A DNA stretch of 64,000 nt from Ehretia macrophylla (Eukaryota; Streptophyta; Magnoliopsida; Boraginales; Ehretiaceae): assembly GCA_037974665.1 (NCBI GenBank), contig CM075783.1, positions 20,182,762 to 20,246,761 of the forward strand. The letters are read 5' to 3'. Position 1 is the stretch's first letter, and every line of letters starts with the position of its first letter. The notes under the pieces were generated by a model. The model was not told the origin of the DNA. It did not search any database and worked only from the letters and a program-made list of their open reading frames with translations. This document shows, piece by piece, positions 37,139 through 48,895 of this stretch. Both the position numbers and the translations under genes were made by a program.

Positions 37139-40100
37139 TGTAACGCCTCAATCTCTCACAAGACCGGAGGCTCTAATAGCCATTTACAACCCAATTCCAA
37201 CCCGGTTACAAAATTTAGAGAAAACGGACGAAGTTTCCCCTATTTATAAGACTAATCAAAAACTTGCACACAACAAGTATAACCCCATAACAACACCCCA
37301 ACTCTAACCGTTCAATTTTTTTCCCAGTCTCAAAGGCCATTCGAGCCTTAGACAAAAACATAAACACATGAGCATGCAATGACACAACCTTTGAAATTCT
37401 AGGTTACATGATAGCTTATCATACCACTCTAACTATATTCACAAGCTTTACTTATGATAAGTCCACCTACTTGTCACACAAGCACGCAATCAAAAGACAA
37501 CAAAATCTATCTTTAGCTAACTACTCTACCAAACCACATAAGTCCTTAATTTGTTTTACAATCCAACAAGTCGTACAAAATACATACAAGACTTCAAAGC
37601 TTCAAAACAGAACAAAAAAACATCAAGTCCTATCTTCACAAACAGATCCCAATCACATCAAGATAAGCAACCAACAACACGGCACACAAAGCAGTTGTTC
37701 TAATTGTACCTGAAACATGTTAAAAAGAGGAATGAGTAACCAAAGTTATTCAGTGAGGGAGGTGATGCAGTAAACCGGGTGTGCTTTCATGAGATGCAAC
37801 AAAGATAATAACATAAATAACATAATAAAGTAAGCTAATGGAACAAATAATCAACCACATTATAAAAAGATACAGTTCAACTTCTTGTCTTCGATCTCGA
37901 ACCACGAACCATGATCTTCAAGAAAATGCCGAAAAACCCCTTACTCTTCCAAATAGGGTACTCCGGATGTACCCCGATCCTATGACCCATATCTCTTGAG
38001 GTAGGTCCGTATGCCCCAACGAGATGAACCACTCCTCTGGGGTAGGAGAGTATGTCTCAGCGAGAAAGAGATTGGGAAACCATGGTAGCCGAGGGAGCAC
38101 AGCAAACCCGATGCCGCCCGTGTTACTTGACACTACCATGCCGAAAAGGTTGCGCAACCCCGAAACCCGAATTCAAAATATCATGGAATAATCACAAGTA
38201 AACACGAGAAATCATAAGACATCAAGTAAATAGTGCATATAAACCTTATCCATTAAACTAAGTCATACAATCTATAAGCAATAAAATAAGCTAAGATACA
38301 CAAAAGAGATGAAGACTCCCTCACCTTAGTGAACCAAACTTGTAAGAATCTAGCCAAGGATACAAAGACTAACGCCAATTTATTCTCAACATCTTGGACT
38401 GGCTCAAAGAATCAAATTCTATCATGTAGTAAACACATACTTATCACAAGAAATCTTATAGATATCACCCACAGTCAATGCACTAAAGTTCACATCACAT
38501 AATCAGTTTAGTAACACAACAAGATACAGTCACACATTAAACAAGTAATCATGCCAACTGGTTTAGAAACTTCACCTAGAAGGATAGACATACTATGCAA
38601 CCTATTTGAACTCTTAGCTAAGCAATTAAAGGCTCTTTACCAGTCACAATCATAACCTTACACATATAATACAATTAATAAGCAATATAACCAAAATAAA
38701 CTAAATATAATCATTTTCATTCAATCTTTAACAAGTAACATGTACTTCAACTTACGACCTTCTCTAAATAGATGAACATGTTATACAGGAATAATTAAAC
38801 AATTATCCAATCAATTAATGAGTCAATTAACAACAATTATCAACATGATTCATAACTAGTTCCTTTAGTCATCTTTCAAGTTCATACTAAACTAAAGTCA
38901 TGCAAACCAAATAACTTAATTTACAAAACTTCACTACTATGATACGTACGCTTCACAAAGGCATAAAAACATTTAATTACTCAATTATAAAGCAAATATC
39001 ATGAAATTAACTATGCGAACACAAAGGGGTCAATATTATACCTTTCCCAACACTTTACCACAAGCTTACACATGCCTCAAAACTGTATTTAAATACTCTA
39101 GAAGCAACTATAAGGCAATACAAGTACTAAAGCAATTAATTCATTCATTTCCCATTTGTTCAACTAGGCTATTTAGCTTCCTACCGGAATTCAAGAATCA
39201 AGTTAAGCTAGCTAACCATCCTACCAATTTAAGGATACCTAAATACCTCATTTAGAACCTCCAAATCATAATCTAGAGCACAAGTACACGAAAATACCGA
39301 AAATGCCTCTTTGTGAATTTACACTACAAGTACCAATTCCGGAACCCAAACAAGAAAAATGAAGGCACTTATAAGGTTTCAATACTTAATAAAGACTAAC
39401 CATAACCTCTAAACATGCCCGGATTCGAGTTAACCCCGAAACCCCTTATTAAAGTAGCCTATTTTGATCAAATTACTCATTTTTTGTGCATAGCAAGATC
39501 ACTTACATTTTTCCACGCTCATTGACCTAATTAGAAACTACTAAAAGCCTCGAATCGAATTAAATTGTAACTTTTTTTTAAAACCCTAGTTTGACACTAT
39601 TCATCATCTTCCTCATATAGATTCTTGGTAAAACTTAGTTACAAGCTATACCAATGCATACAGAAGGTCTCTAGCATGTAATAATACTATATAGAACAAG
39701 AAACAAGCAACTTATGGCATGGAACAAGCAAAATCCAAAAATTCAAAATCATGGCATAAACTTTAAATAGCAAAGATGATGCATCTCTCTTACCTAGGAG
39801 CCTTGTGAAGGGTGGAGGAGGACTTTGGAGAGGTGGAATAAGGTTTAGGTTAATGATTCTTGAGCAAATTTGAAGAAAATAGCAAAACTTCCTCCTCTCT
39901 TTTTCTTCCTTGAGGCCGATGGGTTTGGGGGGGTAGTTTAGGGATTTTTCTTTTTGTTTTTATGAGCATTTGTATGCATATATGGTATATGATGTATATA
40001 TGTATGTGTTGTATATTTAGCTTAAGTCAATTACCATAAAAATCTTGGTCAAACTATGCTAAATCTCAATTTAAATGCCAACTAGTTTAAAAACAATGTC

Positions 40101-40370
40101 TACACTACGTAATACTATTCAACAAAACACTAATCATTTTTCAAACGCAAGTTCCCGACCTTCAAAGTCCAAAACTACAAGTTCCCGATTCCTTTTATAA
40201 GTTATACTATCTAGGAAAAATATTAATTCAAGCAAATTAGACAGTTGATTTTCTTATGAATAGTAGCCACTAATAAAACATATAATCAAGAAAAAGAAAT
40301 GTACATTGAAATGCTCAAAGAGACATGCAACAGTTACGAATGAACGTGATGAGAAATCTCGAGCGTCACA
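37139..40370. mobile_element. Very long solo LTR, 3.2 kb (third copy)
   Basis: Starts TGTAACGCCTC and ends GAGCGTCACA, flanked by ATGAT on both sides (37134-37138 and 40371-40375). Its GC-rich core at about 37890-38165 closely matches those at 28250 and 30225. It is shorter than the other two copies and diverges from them in the second half, so it may be a subfamily. It ends about 450 bases upstream of the 42-kb gene unit. No coding capacity; fossil. Confidence 0.75.
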
Positions 40371-40375
40371 ATGAT

Positions 40376-40815
40376 GAATTCTTGATTTTACTAACAAAAA
40401 CTACCAAAAAAAAAATGTTCTTGAAACTTGGTTGTGAATAAAGTTTCTATAAAGCCCCGATGGAAAAGCAAGCAAAAATGACTTCAAATGTGACATGTGC
40501 ATCACCAATTATTATTATATGCGACAACACTTTGAACAAATTTTTTAAGCTTGATTTTAACCCAACAAAAGAATTGAAGAGTTATACTTCAAAATGTAAT
40601 GCTATCAATTTGTCAAGAAGAGAGAAAGTTCAAAAAATATATATAGTGAATGGTAGAAAGAAAAAAGTGAATGTTTGGTAAGACTAAACAAAAGAAAAGG
40701 AAAGATAAAGAGGAAAACCTTAATTAAAGGAGAGAAAAAAGGAAACATGGAGAGAGAGAAAAGTAATAGAAGAGGAGAGAAAAATAAAAGTAATTTATCT
40801 AGTTGGCAAGCCAAA
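40376..40815. other. Intergenic, no gene seen
   Basis: A-rich sequence with a purine-rich stretch at 40660-40790. The 73-codon frame at 40460-40681 has no recognisable motif and no paralogue in the window. Confidence 0.45.
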
Positions 40816-40915
40816 TAAAGATATCAACTAGAATGTGAAAAATTAAAGATGAAAAGAGAGTAACATCTAATATTACTCTTATTTGGGTAATGAACATTAG
40901 TCAAATCTTGGGTAA

Positions 40916-41304
40916 GGCCATCTCCAACAGGTTATGTAAAATGTATTTTACCCTACATGTAGAGAATATGTTGGAGATAAACATCTCCAACAGGTTCTCT
41001 AGGGATTCTCTACTTTATAGAGAATCCCTACATTCAATTTTCAGCATCTCCACATGTGGAGATGCTGAACAAATACCCTAAACCATTCTCTAAAATAATA
41101 TATAGGAGAGATTTTGTAGAAACAAAAATAAAGATTCTCTAAAATAGAGAAGCTGTTGGAGTTATATTGAAATAGAGATTCTCTAAAATCAGAATGTAGG
41201 GAAGCTGTTGGAGTTAAACTGAAATAGAGATCCCCTACATGTAGAGAAATGACCAAAATTCTCTACATGTAGGGAGAAAAATAGAGAAGCTGTTGGAGAT
41301 GGCC
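40916..41304. mobile_element. Harbinger-type MITE (family M2), 389 bp
   Basis: Inverted ends GGCCATCTCCAACAG and CTGTTGGAGATGGCC, flanked by TAA on both sides (40913-40915 and 41305-41307). The interior repeats AGAGAAGCTGTTGGAG and CTACATGTAGAGA motifs. The 3-bp TAA duplication and ends fit the PIF/Harbinger (Tourist-like) group. The 15-kb unit lacks it. Confidence 0.9.
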
Positions 41305-41897
41305 TAAGAGTAGTATGAATACGGCAGGAGAAGTCATTGCCTTCCCTACAATTGTAGCTACTTTAATCTATTTATTTAGGGTCCTTTAAAGGCTTGTACT
41401 ATACAAAACCACCGGGCCTTTTTATCTAATCGTGCGATAATGTAAATGTGAAATATTCTAAAATTAATTCTTGTAAATATATTCTTTGATGTATTTTGTA
41501 TATACGGTTTAGAACTCTTTCAATAAAAAAGAAAATTAAACGGCCTGTACAAAGAATATTCCTATGACTTATAGTTGGGCCCCTTGTAGTACTGTATGTC
41601 ATCTTCATGGCTCACTCTATGGTCTCAAACAAGCACTTGTTGCATTTACTTTTTGCATGGCTCAGTCGTCTCTCACACTTTCTCCGCTATTTATCAAATG
41701 GGTAAAGTCATGTGAAGCTCTTCAATTAAATGGAAATTAGTAGGAAGGTTATTAGTCATTAGCTTCAGTGAGTTTTTTACTGCCATTTTTTGGTCTGAAA
41801 GAAAAATAACTCTTACCAGCACTACAGCGAAACTTCCTGTAAAACCCTCGAGACCAAAAGGAAAAAGGAAAAATGAAAAAGGAGAAACCAAAAAGTG

Positions 41898-41903
41898 TAT
41901 AAA
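41898..41903 (+). promoter_or_regulatory. Conserved TATA box of the 42-kb copy
   Basis: TATAAA followed by CCGCGTCTGCTGTC, the same context as 15009 (TATAAACCGTGTCTGCTGTC). It lies 159 bases upstream of the pseudogene's ATG. Confidence 0.5.
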
Positions 41904-42056
41904 CCGCGTCTGCTGTCAATGCCATTTTCTGAGCTATTAAAACGAGGCCCTTCGATCACCAAATCAACAATATCTCACTCACCTCGATAATTTCTAAGTT
42001 TTAATTACACTTTTTACCCCGATTCTCTTCCATATTTTGCTCACATTGTTCTGATC

Positions 42057-43740
42057 ATGGAATTTTCGTCCCTTTGGTACTACTCCTTATGTGCCATTAT
42101 CAGTCAGGTATTTTTAATAATTGCACTTCTTTCTTTATAGAGCTTCAAACCCCCATTTCTTGAAATCATTGGGTTTTATTTGAAGATGATAATATGTTCC
42201 GTAGCAGGCCTTTCGTATTTTTGTGCCTTCTTTGTCCTACCTATGAAAGAGCCTGACTTAACCAACGGAAGTGTTTTAACTGAACTCGGAAGCTTTTGTG
42301 CATATCTTGCACATGTGCTTGGAGCAGCTATTTGGTTAATAGATTTTTTGGGGAAGTGCAAGCAGTTGTCTGCTCAATTAATTTGTTTCTCACTTGATAC
42401 GCTCTATTGGTACACATCCACTTTCACTACGTTTATCAACGTTATGCAGAATGTAAAGAGATGGGAAACTTGTTCATTGGAGTTGGAGGACCTCTTCTGT
42501 TGTTCCCTTCTCACGCTCTTTGTTGGGCTTTATTTACAGCTTCGCTTTTCGCAGTTGCATATTTGGTTTGTTGGCAAGATCCCCGTAAAGCTATAGAATA
42601 TTATCTATTTGTTCCATCTGTTCTTTTGTCCATTTTCTGCTCATTTTTACTAGCTTTAGCTTTGAAAAAGAATAAAAAAACATGACTTTTGCCACAATTA
42701 CTTGAAAAAACAAGGGAAATATAAGCATGATTGGAACCATTCTTGGCCTGCTGGGTTATGTTCTAAGTCAATACTGGCTCCCAGAAAAGTCAATTCCTCT
42801 TTTGGTGATCCTCTCCTTATTTTCCATTCATTGGCTAGCTAACCTCGCCCTCATCACCCGAACTCCTAATACTGACTTGGGAATTTTCAACTTTTGTGTT
42901 GGTGCGATCCTGGATTGCGCAATAAATCTCTTTGGGCTGCACATATTCACTTGGATTGCCTTTGCCGCTTGTGCCAACATCCTGCTCTTGCGGTCGAAGT
43001 TGGATTCCTTGACATTGCGTGATCCTCGGCCTCGAACAAGTACTATGGGCAATTGGCTTAGTCTTGAAAAGAAGATTGCAGAAACATCATATCCTTTAGT
43101 TATAAGACTATGGAAAATAAGCCTTGCTATACTCGCTGGATTTATAGTGATGAAGGTGAGGAGGTTGTGGTGGCGTTTATTACGTGCCGATGATTCAATT
43201 GTGGAAGAAAAGAGATCAGAACAAGAGGAAAAAAGCAAAGATGAGTTACGTAACTTATCAATTAGATTTCGTAGATGTATAGAGATGGAAACGGAAAGGG
43301 TGAGAAGGTTGTGGTCGAGTTTATTATGTGCCAATAATTAAAGTATGGAAGGAAAGAGATCAGAACAAGAAGAAAAAGAAGAAAAAGAAAGCAAAGATGA
43401 GTTAATTGGCAAGTTCATTACGGAAAATAAGGCAGTAAAGGACAAAGAAAGCAAAGACGATCTAATTGATAAGTTACGTAATTTCACCCCCCAACAGCTT
43501 GGGCAAAAAGAGAGTGGAAAGGAAGAAGGAAGCAGAGAAGAGCTTATTCACACATTATACCATCTCTATTTTCGACTGTGCAAGGAAGAAGAAAGAAGAA
43601 AGGGAGAGCAAACGAATAAGCACCAAATTGCCTTGTGTCTGTATCAAGTCTTGGGCTTGATGCAGAAAAAGGAAAAAGGAAACGAAGAAGAAAAAGAGAA
43701 AAAGAAGGACGAAGAAATAGAAGATGAACAAGAAGAAGGC
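42057..43740 (+). pseudogene. Full-span pseudogene copy of the membrane-protein family (tail subfamily)
   Basis: Begins MEFSSLWYYSLCAIISQVFL and is colinear with the intact protein through the membrane domain into the tail. An in-frame TAG lies at codon 28 (42138-42140). Frame changes occur near 42400 and between 42660 and 42727, and a TAA at 43339 separates the membrane part from the tail. Long open stretches remain (42727-43341 and 43345 onward, same frame). Relative to the intact gene it has a 144-base in-frame tandem duplication in the linker (offset seen at 43162 and 43306). It has also lost the last ~190 bases of tail, so that the frame runs straight into former 3' UTR at GAAGAAGGCACTCGTTG. 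Non-functional as a whole; recent enough that most residues are still readable. Confidence 0.85.
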
Positions 43741-44320
43741 ACTCGTTGTATCTTTTTCATTCTCACTCTTTCTTTTCTCAGTAATATAATCAACATATAT
43801 AATCTCTTTTTCTTTCATTCATGGCTTCATTCCTTTATTTTACCATGCTATGATGTTTCGATAGCATGTCCCATTATCATTTTTTCTTTGTTACCTCATG
43901 GTTGATGCTACAAATCGAACAACATCTCAATTTTTTTTGATATTTTTTCATTTCTCCTTTACATATGGAAGGTCCATATATACGCCAACATCATCTCTTT
44001 CTCTTTGTGGAGACATTTCAATGCCACCAACTAACTCTATTAAGGTAGAAATCTGGACTTGCTGTGATTGTGAACTACTCACGAGCTCCTTGCTAAATCT
44101 GCAACCGATAAACAATTATGGGATCTTTTCCCGCGAACATTCCAATATTTGAGTTAGTTTATCTCTCAATTTGATGAAACAATCAAGAGAATTAAGTGTT
44201 TTCAGTGAATATAAGTTACATTTATACATCTTATTGTATCCTTCAACTTAAAAATATTATTAATAAATATTAAATATATGATGAAAGTGAAATCAAGAAT
44301 ATTAACTTAAGCCCATCATT
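43741..44320 (+). other. 3' flank of the 42-kb pseudogene
   Basis: CACTCGTTGTATCTTTTTCA, TTTCTTTTCTCAGTAATATA and a diverged ATGGTATGAAAGG-like segment match the 3' flank of the intact gene. 44239-44315 matches 4525 and 14253. Unmatched sequence of unknown origin lies between 43900 and 44235; no gene seen. Confidence 0.55.
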
Positions 44321-44689
44321 TAGTGAGAGACGTTCGATCGACGGAACCCATTGTACTTTCAAATAATGTTTTATTTTTATTTTTGAATTCCTTAAGAGAA
44401 GTAACACTTCATTGTAATTCAGTTTAGTAACTTCATAGAATGATGAAGCATACATTGTAAATGCTTCGGTTGTATTTCTAGCTTAAGTGATTAATTAAAT
44501 TCGTTATTCTTACACTGATTCTGCTACTCTAGTCAGAATATCTATATATATGCATTTTGATCTTATAAGTTTTAATTTAAATTACAATTTTAGATTATAT
44601 ATTTTTTATTTATTCAAATTAAAATTAAAATTAAATTTTTTATATTAATTTGACATCTGAAAAAACTTTTAATTCTGTTATTTTAATGA
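44321..44689. other. AT-rich stretch, no gene seen
   Basis: It begins where homology to the other gene units stops, and may belong to the CACTA-like element whose right end is at 45121. The left end of that element was not found. Confidence 0.35.
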
Positions 44690-45121
44690 TGAAAATCGCC
44701 CAAACAAATTATTTAAAGATTGGCGACGGAATTGTGATGAAAATTTTTGGAGATGGTTTGGAGACGATAATTTTTGGAGACGGTTTGCAGACAACAGTTT
44801 TTGGAGACGACAATTGTTGGAGACGGTTTGGAGATAACAATTTTTGGAGACGGTTTGCAGACAACAGTTTTTGTAGACGACAATTTTTGGAGACAGTTTG
44901 CAGACGATAGTTTTTCAAGACGATAATTTTTGGAAACGATTTTTGGCGACAGAATGGTGGTGAGAAAAATTCGCCAAAGGAGATGAATTGGTGATAGAAA
45001 GCGAATTTGGAGATGATATTTTTGGCGACAAACAATTTTTGTCACTTTGTCGTCACTTTAACCCTTTTGGCGACGGAAATGAGACAGATTTTGACAAACA
45101 GTTTTTTTTTTTTTTTTAGTG
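44690..45121. mobile_element. CACTA-like element, right portion with subterminal repeat array
   Basis: Ends in a T-run followed by TTTAGTG, the complement of CACTAAA. About ten copies of TTTGGAGACG/TTTGCAGACG-type units lie at 44745-44935, then GGCGACRRA variants up to 45080. The GGAGACG core is the same as in the 35.6-36.7 kb element. Both strands have accidental frames through the array. Left boundary unknown. Confidence 0.55.
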
Positions 45122-45217
45122 ATTGTAATGAAAAAGGTCTCGAGTGATTTGATAACGTAATGGAGAAGGTCACTAGCAAACTAAAGTTTATCCGATATTT
45201 GTTTTGTGGTTGTCCTC

Positions 45218-45608
45218 GGCTCTGTTTGGTCTAACTGTGAAATTTTAGCTTTTGAATTGTAAAGATTTTAGAAGTAGGCTTTGGTTAGAAGTGTCGTTAA
45301 ACAGAAGTTGTTGATTGTTTAGCTTATATTGGATAATGCTAAGCTTTTAAAAAATTTAAGGGCAATGTTGGATTTTAAAAAATATGAAGGGGTACATTTG
45401 AGAAAGAAAAAGAAAACAACCTCCCGTATTATGTAAAAACAGTTTCACAAAAGCCTATTTTGAAAAGTTTCAATTTGAAGCTTCTTATTTTTTAATTATT
45501 TTCAGCTCTAATTTTTACCTAAAAGCACTTTCAAAAATAGACCAAATAGATTAGCTTCAATTTTTAAACTCATAGAAAATATTTTTGAGTGGTAGGCCAA
45601 ACAAAGCC
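45218..45608. mobile_element. Harbinger-type MITE (family M1), 391 bp
   Basis: Ends GGCTCTGTTTGGTCTAA and GGCCAAACAAAGCC. The interior closely resembles the 48.5-kb and 62.2-kb copies (AAAAGCACTTT, GTTGTTGATTG and CTAAAATTT-type motifs). The target duplication is no longer clear. This is a longer version of the 278-bp copy at 3275. Confidence 0.82.
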
Positions 45609-46238
45609 TTCCTCTTTGGAGTTTATATAAATTTATAGTTATCTCAGAGAATATATGCCATTTCCATGCAAGGGTGATCCATGCTACATGTGTCCTTTTT
45701 CTTTTCATGTGTCCGTGATGAAGTGGTTACTAATGGTTGACAAATTAGCATGAATCACTGAACTATTATACCAATTGACACAATTTGCAATCAAAAGGGC
45801 ACAATATTTTCAAAGTTTTCACACAAACAACAATAAGCCCAAATAACCATCCACATTTTCAAATCTAAAGTTTGCTTGTTCTCAAACAAATAGCACCAAA
45901 GTAATATAAATAAATATCCAATGAAAATATAAAAGAATACTGTAAAGGGAAAAATCCACAAAAGATACCAATGAGCTACATACAGGAGCATCGTCGAAGA
46001 AAAAAGTTAGAAAAAATATCACTTAATTCCAGATGACGGTAATACAATGATGCTATCATAGATATCCCCAAACTTCTCTCAATAAACTACAAAAGAATTG
46101 GTACATTAATTTTAGGTTCACTTTGTTATGGTAGATTCTTCCAATGACTTATCCTTACTTTACTATACCTTCCACATAAGCTTAGAGACTCATCCCATAT
46201 ATGCCAAGTCATTTCCCAAGCCCGCCGAGTCATTTTTA
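45609..46238. other. Intergenic, no gene seen
   Basis: Ordinary AT-rich sequence without a supported frame. The last 60 bases (CCAAGTCATTTCCCAAGCC) resume after the inverted-repeat element at 47251 as CCAAGCCATTTTACAAGCC, a short local repeat. Confidence 0.45.
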
Positions 46239-47250
46239 GAGTAAAATACACCATACTCCCTTGTGTTTTCACAAAGTTGTATTATAAATCCTGTGTTTTA
46301 AAAAGTCGCGTTATAAACCCTGTGTTATGGAAAACGTTGCATATAACCCCTCGCCATCTATTTTTTTGTCAATTTTAACGTGAGTGTAATACACACGCTT
46401 AAAATGTAAGTTTGACATTTATCAAGCTTTAAAACACATGTAGAATGACGAAAATACCCTATTTAACATTAGTTGCTAATTGCCCCTTGTGTTTTCGATA
46501 AGGTTGTAAATGGCCCCTTGTGTTTTCGATAAGAATGTAAATGGCCCCTTGTGTTTTCGATAAGGTTGTAAATTGCCCCTTGTGTTTTTTATAAGGTTTC
46601 TAATTGCCCCTATATTTTTTTATAAAGATGTAAATTGCCCCTTCAAAGATAAAAATAAAAAATAAAGAAAATTGACAATCCTAGATAGAAAAACTATTTC
46701 AAAATGATTTTCCTTCGATTTGAAGTTGATTTTGCACTGATTTAAAGATTTTAATCTACTTGTAGAAGAACGTGATTCAAAGTACGGTTATTGCTAGTTG
46801 CAATATGACTTTGAACTTCAAGCATAAGATTTATATTTTTTATGGTGGACATCAATGTTCTGTTATATAAGCTATGCATTTTTTTATTCTTTTAATTAAA
46901 TGATATTTATTAGTTTAAGGTTGTAGATCTCCTTAGAAGGTAAACTAGCACATGGTTATGATATTGCAAAATGAAAAATGTTGTAAATACCTCCCTCTAA
47001 TATTAAAAAAGTGATAAATACCCCCTTCTGATATCAAAAAAGTTACAAATGCCCACTTTGACGGATTTATCTTTAAACGAGGACAATTTTGTCTTTTTTA
47101 CAAGGCTAATTAACAGAGTTAAACAAAATTTGAGTTTGGGATGTGTATGCAACGTTTTTTATAACACAGGGTTTATAACGCAACTTTTTAAAACATAAGG
47201 TTTATGATGTAACTTTGTGAAAACACAGGAGCGTATGATGTATTTTACTC
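46239..47250. mobile_element. Long-inverted-repeat element with internal tandem units, 1.0 kb
   Basis: The first ~110 bases (GAGTAAAATACACCATACTC...) are repeated inverted at the right end, with matches such as GTGTTTTCACAAAGTT and GCGTTATAAACCCTGTGTTA on both arms. The left interior has five or so ~33-base units, and the right interior three ~33-base units of another sequence. No transposase. The long arms suggest a Mutator-like or foldback element. No target duplication could be identified. Confidence 0.7.
46480..46640. repeat. ~33-bp tandem repeat (about five units)
   Basis: Units of the form TTGCCCCTTGTGTTTTCGAT followed by AAGGTTGTAAA, decaying towards the right. The unit resembles the arms of the enclosing inverted-repeat element (TTGTGTTTTCACAAAGTTGT), so the tandem array probably grew from arm sequence. 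Confidence 0.8.
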
Positions 47251-48490
47251 TCTTTTGAACCTGCCAAGCCATTTTACAAGCCAATTGAGTTGACTCGACT
47301 CCCTTTAAGCTCTCCCTCTAGCTCTAGGACGCGTGATCTTCACGCACACATTTGTCCCTCTTTCCCAATGGGCTCTTCTATTTGGGCCAGAGTCCAACTC
47401 GGCTTGGACCCTTAACTACTGGTCAAACAAAGTAAACCCATTACATTTTTTGGTATCAAGAATAATGAAAATAACTATAGTACTCAAAGTACCTTGATTT
47501 TTACAATCTTTTAGAAACTTTGTCTTGGATACGGGAAAATAGGGAAAGGAGAATGGGAATAATAGTCAATGTGAATTACTATGTTATGTGAAGCACGTTA
47601 ATCTTATGCAATTTTTTATTTTTCTTTTCTCCTTTTCGCCTTATGCAAGAATACAGTTTGATAATTTCAACCATAAGATGGATATAAGATACCAAAACTT
47701 AGATTAATTTGTTGAATGAATTTGACATGATACTTATATAAGCTGTCTTGCGGAAATAATTTAAATATGTACTGAATTTTGTATCTGGATCCTCTAATGT
47801 TCAATGCTTTTATAGCCCCCCTAATTTTTTTTTCCTTTTTCTAATTCCTCGTTTCCTTATTTAAATTCCGTCATTTTCCTTTTTTTTCTTTTTTTTAAAT
47901 TAAATTTTGACTTCTCAATATGAAATTTCTGATTCTGTTATAACTTCAAACCCAGGTAGTAGTAGGACTCAAGAGTTTTACATCAGATTGAAAAGGTTCT
48001 ATTTTTAGTGCCCAATCGATTGCCTAATTTGGCCTTAGGTTGCACCATCCAATTCATGCTTTAGAATTTCTCAATCCATTACATACTATATTTACATTCC
48101 CTTTATCATATAAATTGGAGAAATATTTTGATCTGAAGAAAACTCCTAAAATGAAATCGGGGCTTTCGATCCAGCCAACAACGGATTTAGGCATCATTTT
48201 AACTTTTTCCCTTTTTTTCTCAGTATTTTTCTCTTTTGTCACGTGAGAAAGTGTAAATATGATAAGAAGTTTGGACGGTGTAAACATTGGTGTTAGTTAG
48301 ACATCCCTTCAAATAAATAAAAATTAAAAAAAAAAATTGGACGGCGGCTCACAGAACGGGGTGTTACTGGGTCTATTCTTATCATTTAGTGGGACCTTAT
48401 ATAACTAACATAATTAGAGGGCCAAAATAGAATTGCAAATAGTTTAGTGACTCCAAAATAATTACCCCATATATGTTTAAAATTTGAGCA
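47251..48490. other. Intergenic, no gene seen
   Basis: No supported frame and no match to the gene units. A short pyrimidine-rich stretch lies at 47815-47900. Confidence 0.45.
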
Positions 48491-48495
48491 ATTTA

Positions 48496-48895
48496 TGTTC
48501 TGTTTAGCCTAACTTTTAGACGTTCAAAAACATTTTTATGAGTTTGGAAGCTAAAGGTAACCTGTTTGACCTATATTTTAAAGTCTTTAGGTAAAAGTTA
48601 AAGCTAAAACAAGTTAAAAAATAAAAAGCTCCAAATTGGAGTTTTTCAGAAGAGACTTTTGTAAAACTATTTTTACATAATGCAGGAAGTTATTTTATTT
48701 TTATTTCTCAAATAGACCCCTTTATTTTTTTTTAAAGTCCAACATTACTCCCAAAATTTCTAGAAGCTCAACATTATCCAATATAGGCTAAGCTATTAAC
48801 AACTTTTGTTCAACATTACTTCTAATCAAAGTTGTACTGCTAAAACTCTATGATTCAAAAGTTAAAAATTTTATAATTAGGCCAAACAAAAACAA
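48496..48895. mobile_element. Harbinger-type MITE (family M1), ~400 bp, degenerate ends
   Basis: Starts TGTTCTGTTTAGCCTAAC and ends with AATTAGGCCAAACAAAAAC. Orientation and interior (CTCCAAATTGGAG, AAAACTATTTTTACATAATG) match the 62.2-kb copy. TTA precedes the left end at 48493; the right duplication is not clear. More diverged than the 3.3-kb and 45-kb copies. Confidence 0.7.

Larger units (their letters stand above)
40820..42056 (+). promoter_or_regulatory. Conserved 5' block of the 42-kb pseudogene
   Basis: This matches 14460-15142 upstream of the intact gene over most of its length, interrupted by a MITE at 40916-41304. Shared landmarks include CTATTTATTTAGGGTCCTTT (41367), TCTCAAACAAGCACTTGTTG (41622), ATAACTCTTACCAGC (41807) and AACAATATCTCACTCACC (41967). 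The similarity continues to the ATG. Confidence 0.65.

Noticed and set aside
40460-40681. 73-codon + strand frame upstream of the 42-kb unit
   Set aside because: Low-complexity, no start context, no related sequence at other family members.
42828-43334. Long minus-strand frame opposite the 42-kb pseudogene
   Set aside because: Shadow of the + strand family copy; the minus translation shows no independent features.
44709-45045. Overlapping Lys/Cys- and Ser/Pro-rich frames on both strands
   Set aside because: They arise from the short GGAGACG repeat array of a CACTA-like element, not from a gene.
46480-46640. CRISPR-like regular repeats
   Set aside because: Units are head-to-tail without unique spacers, lie inside an inverted-repeat element, and the genome is a plant.
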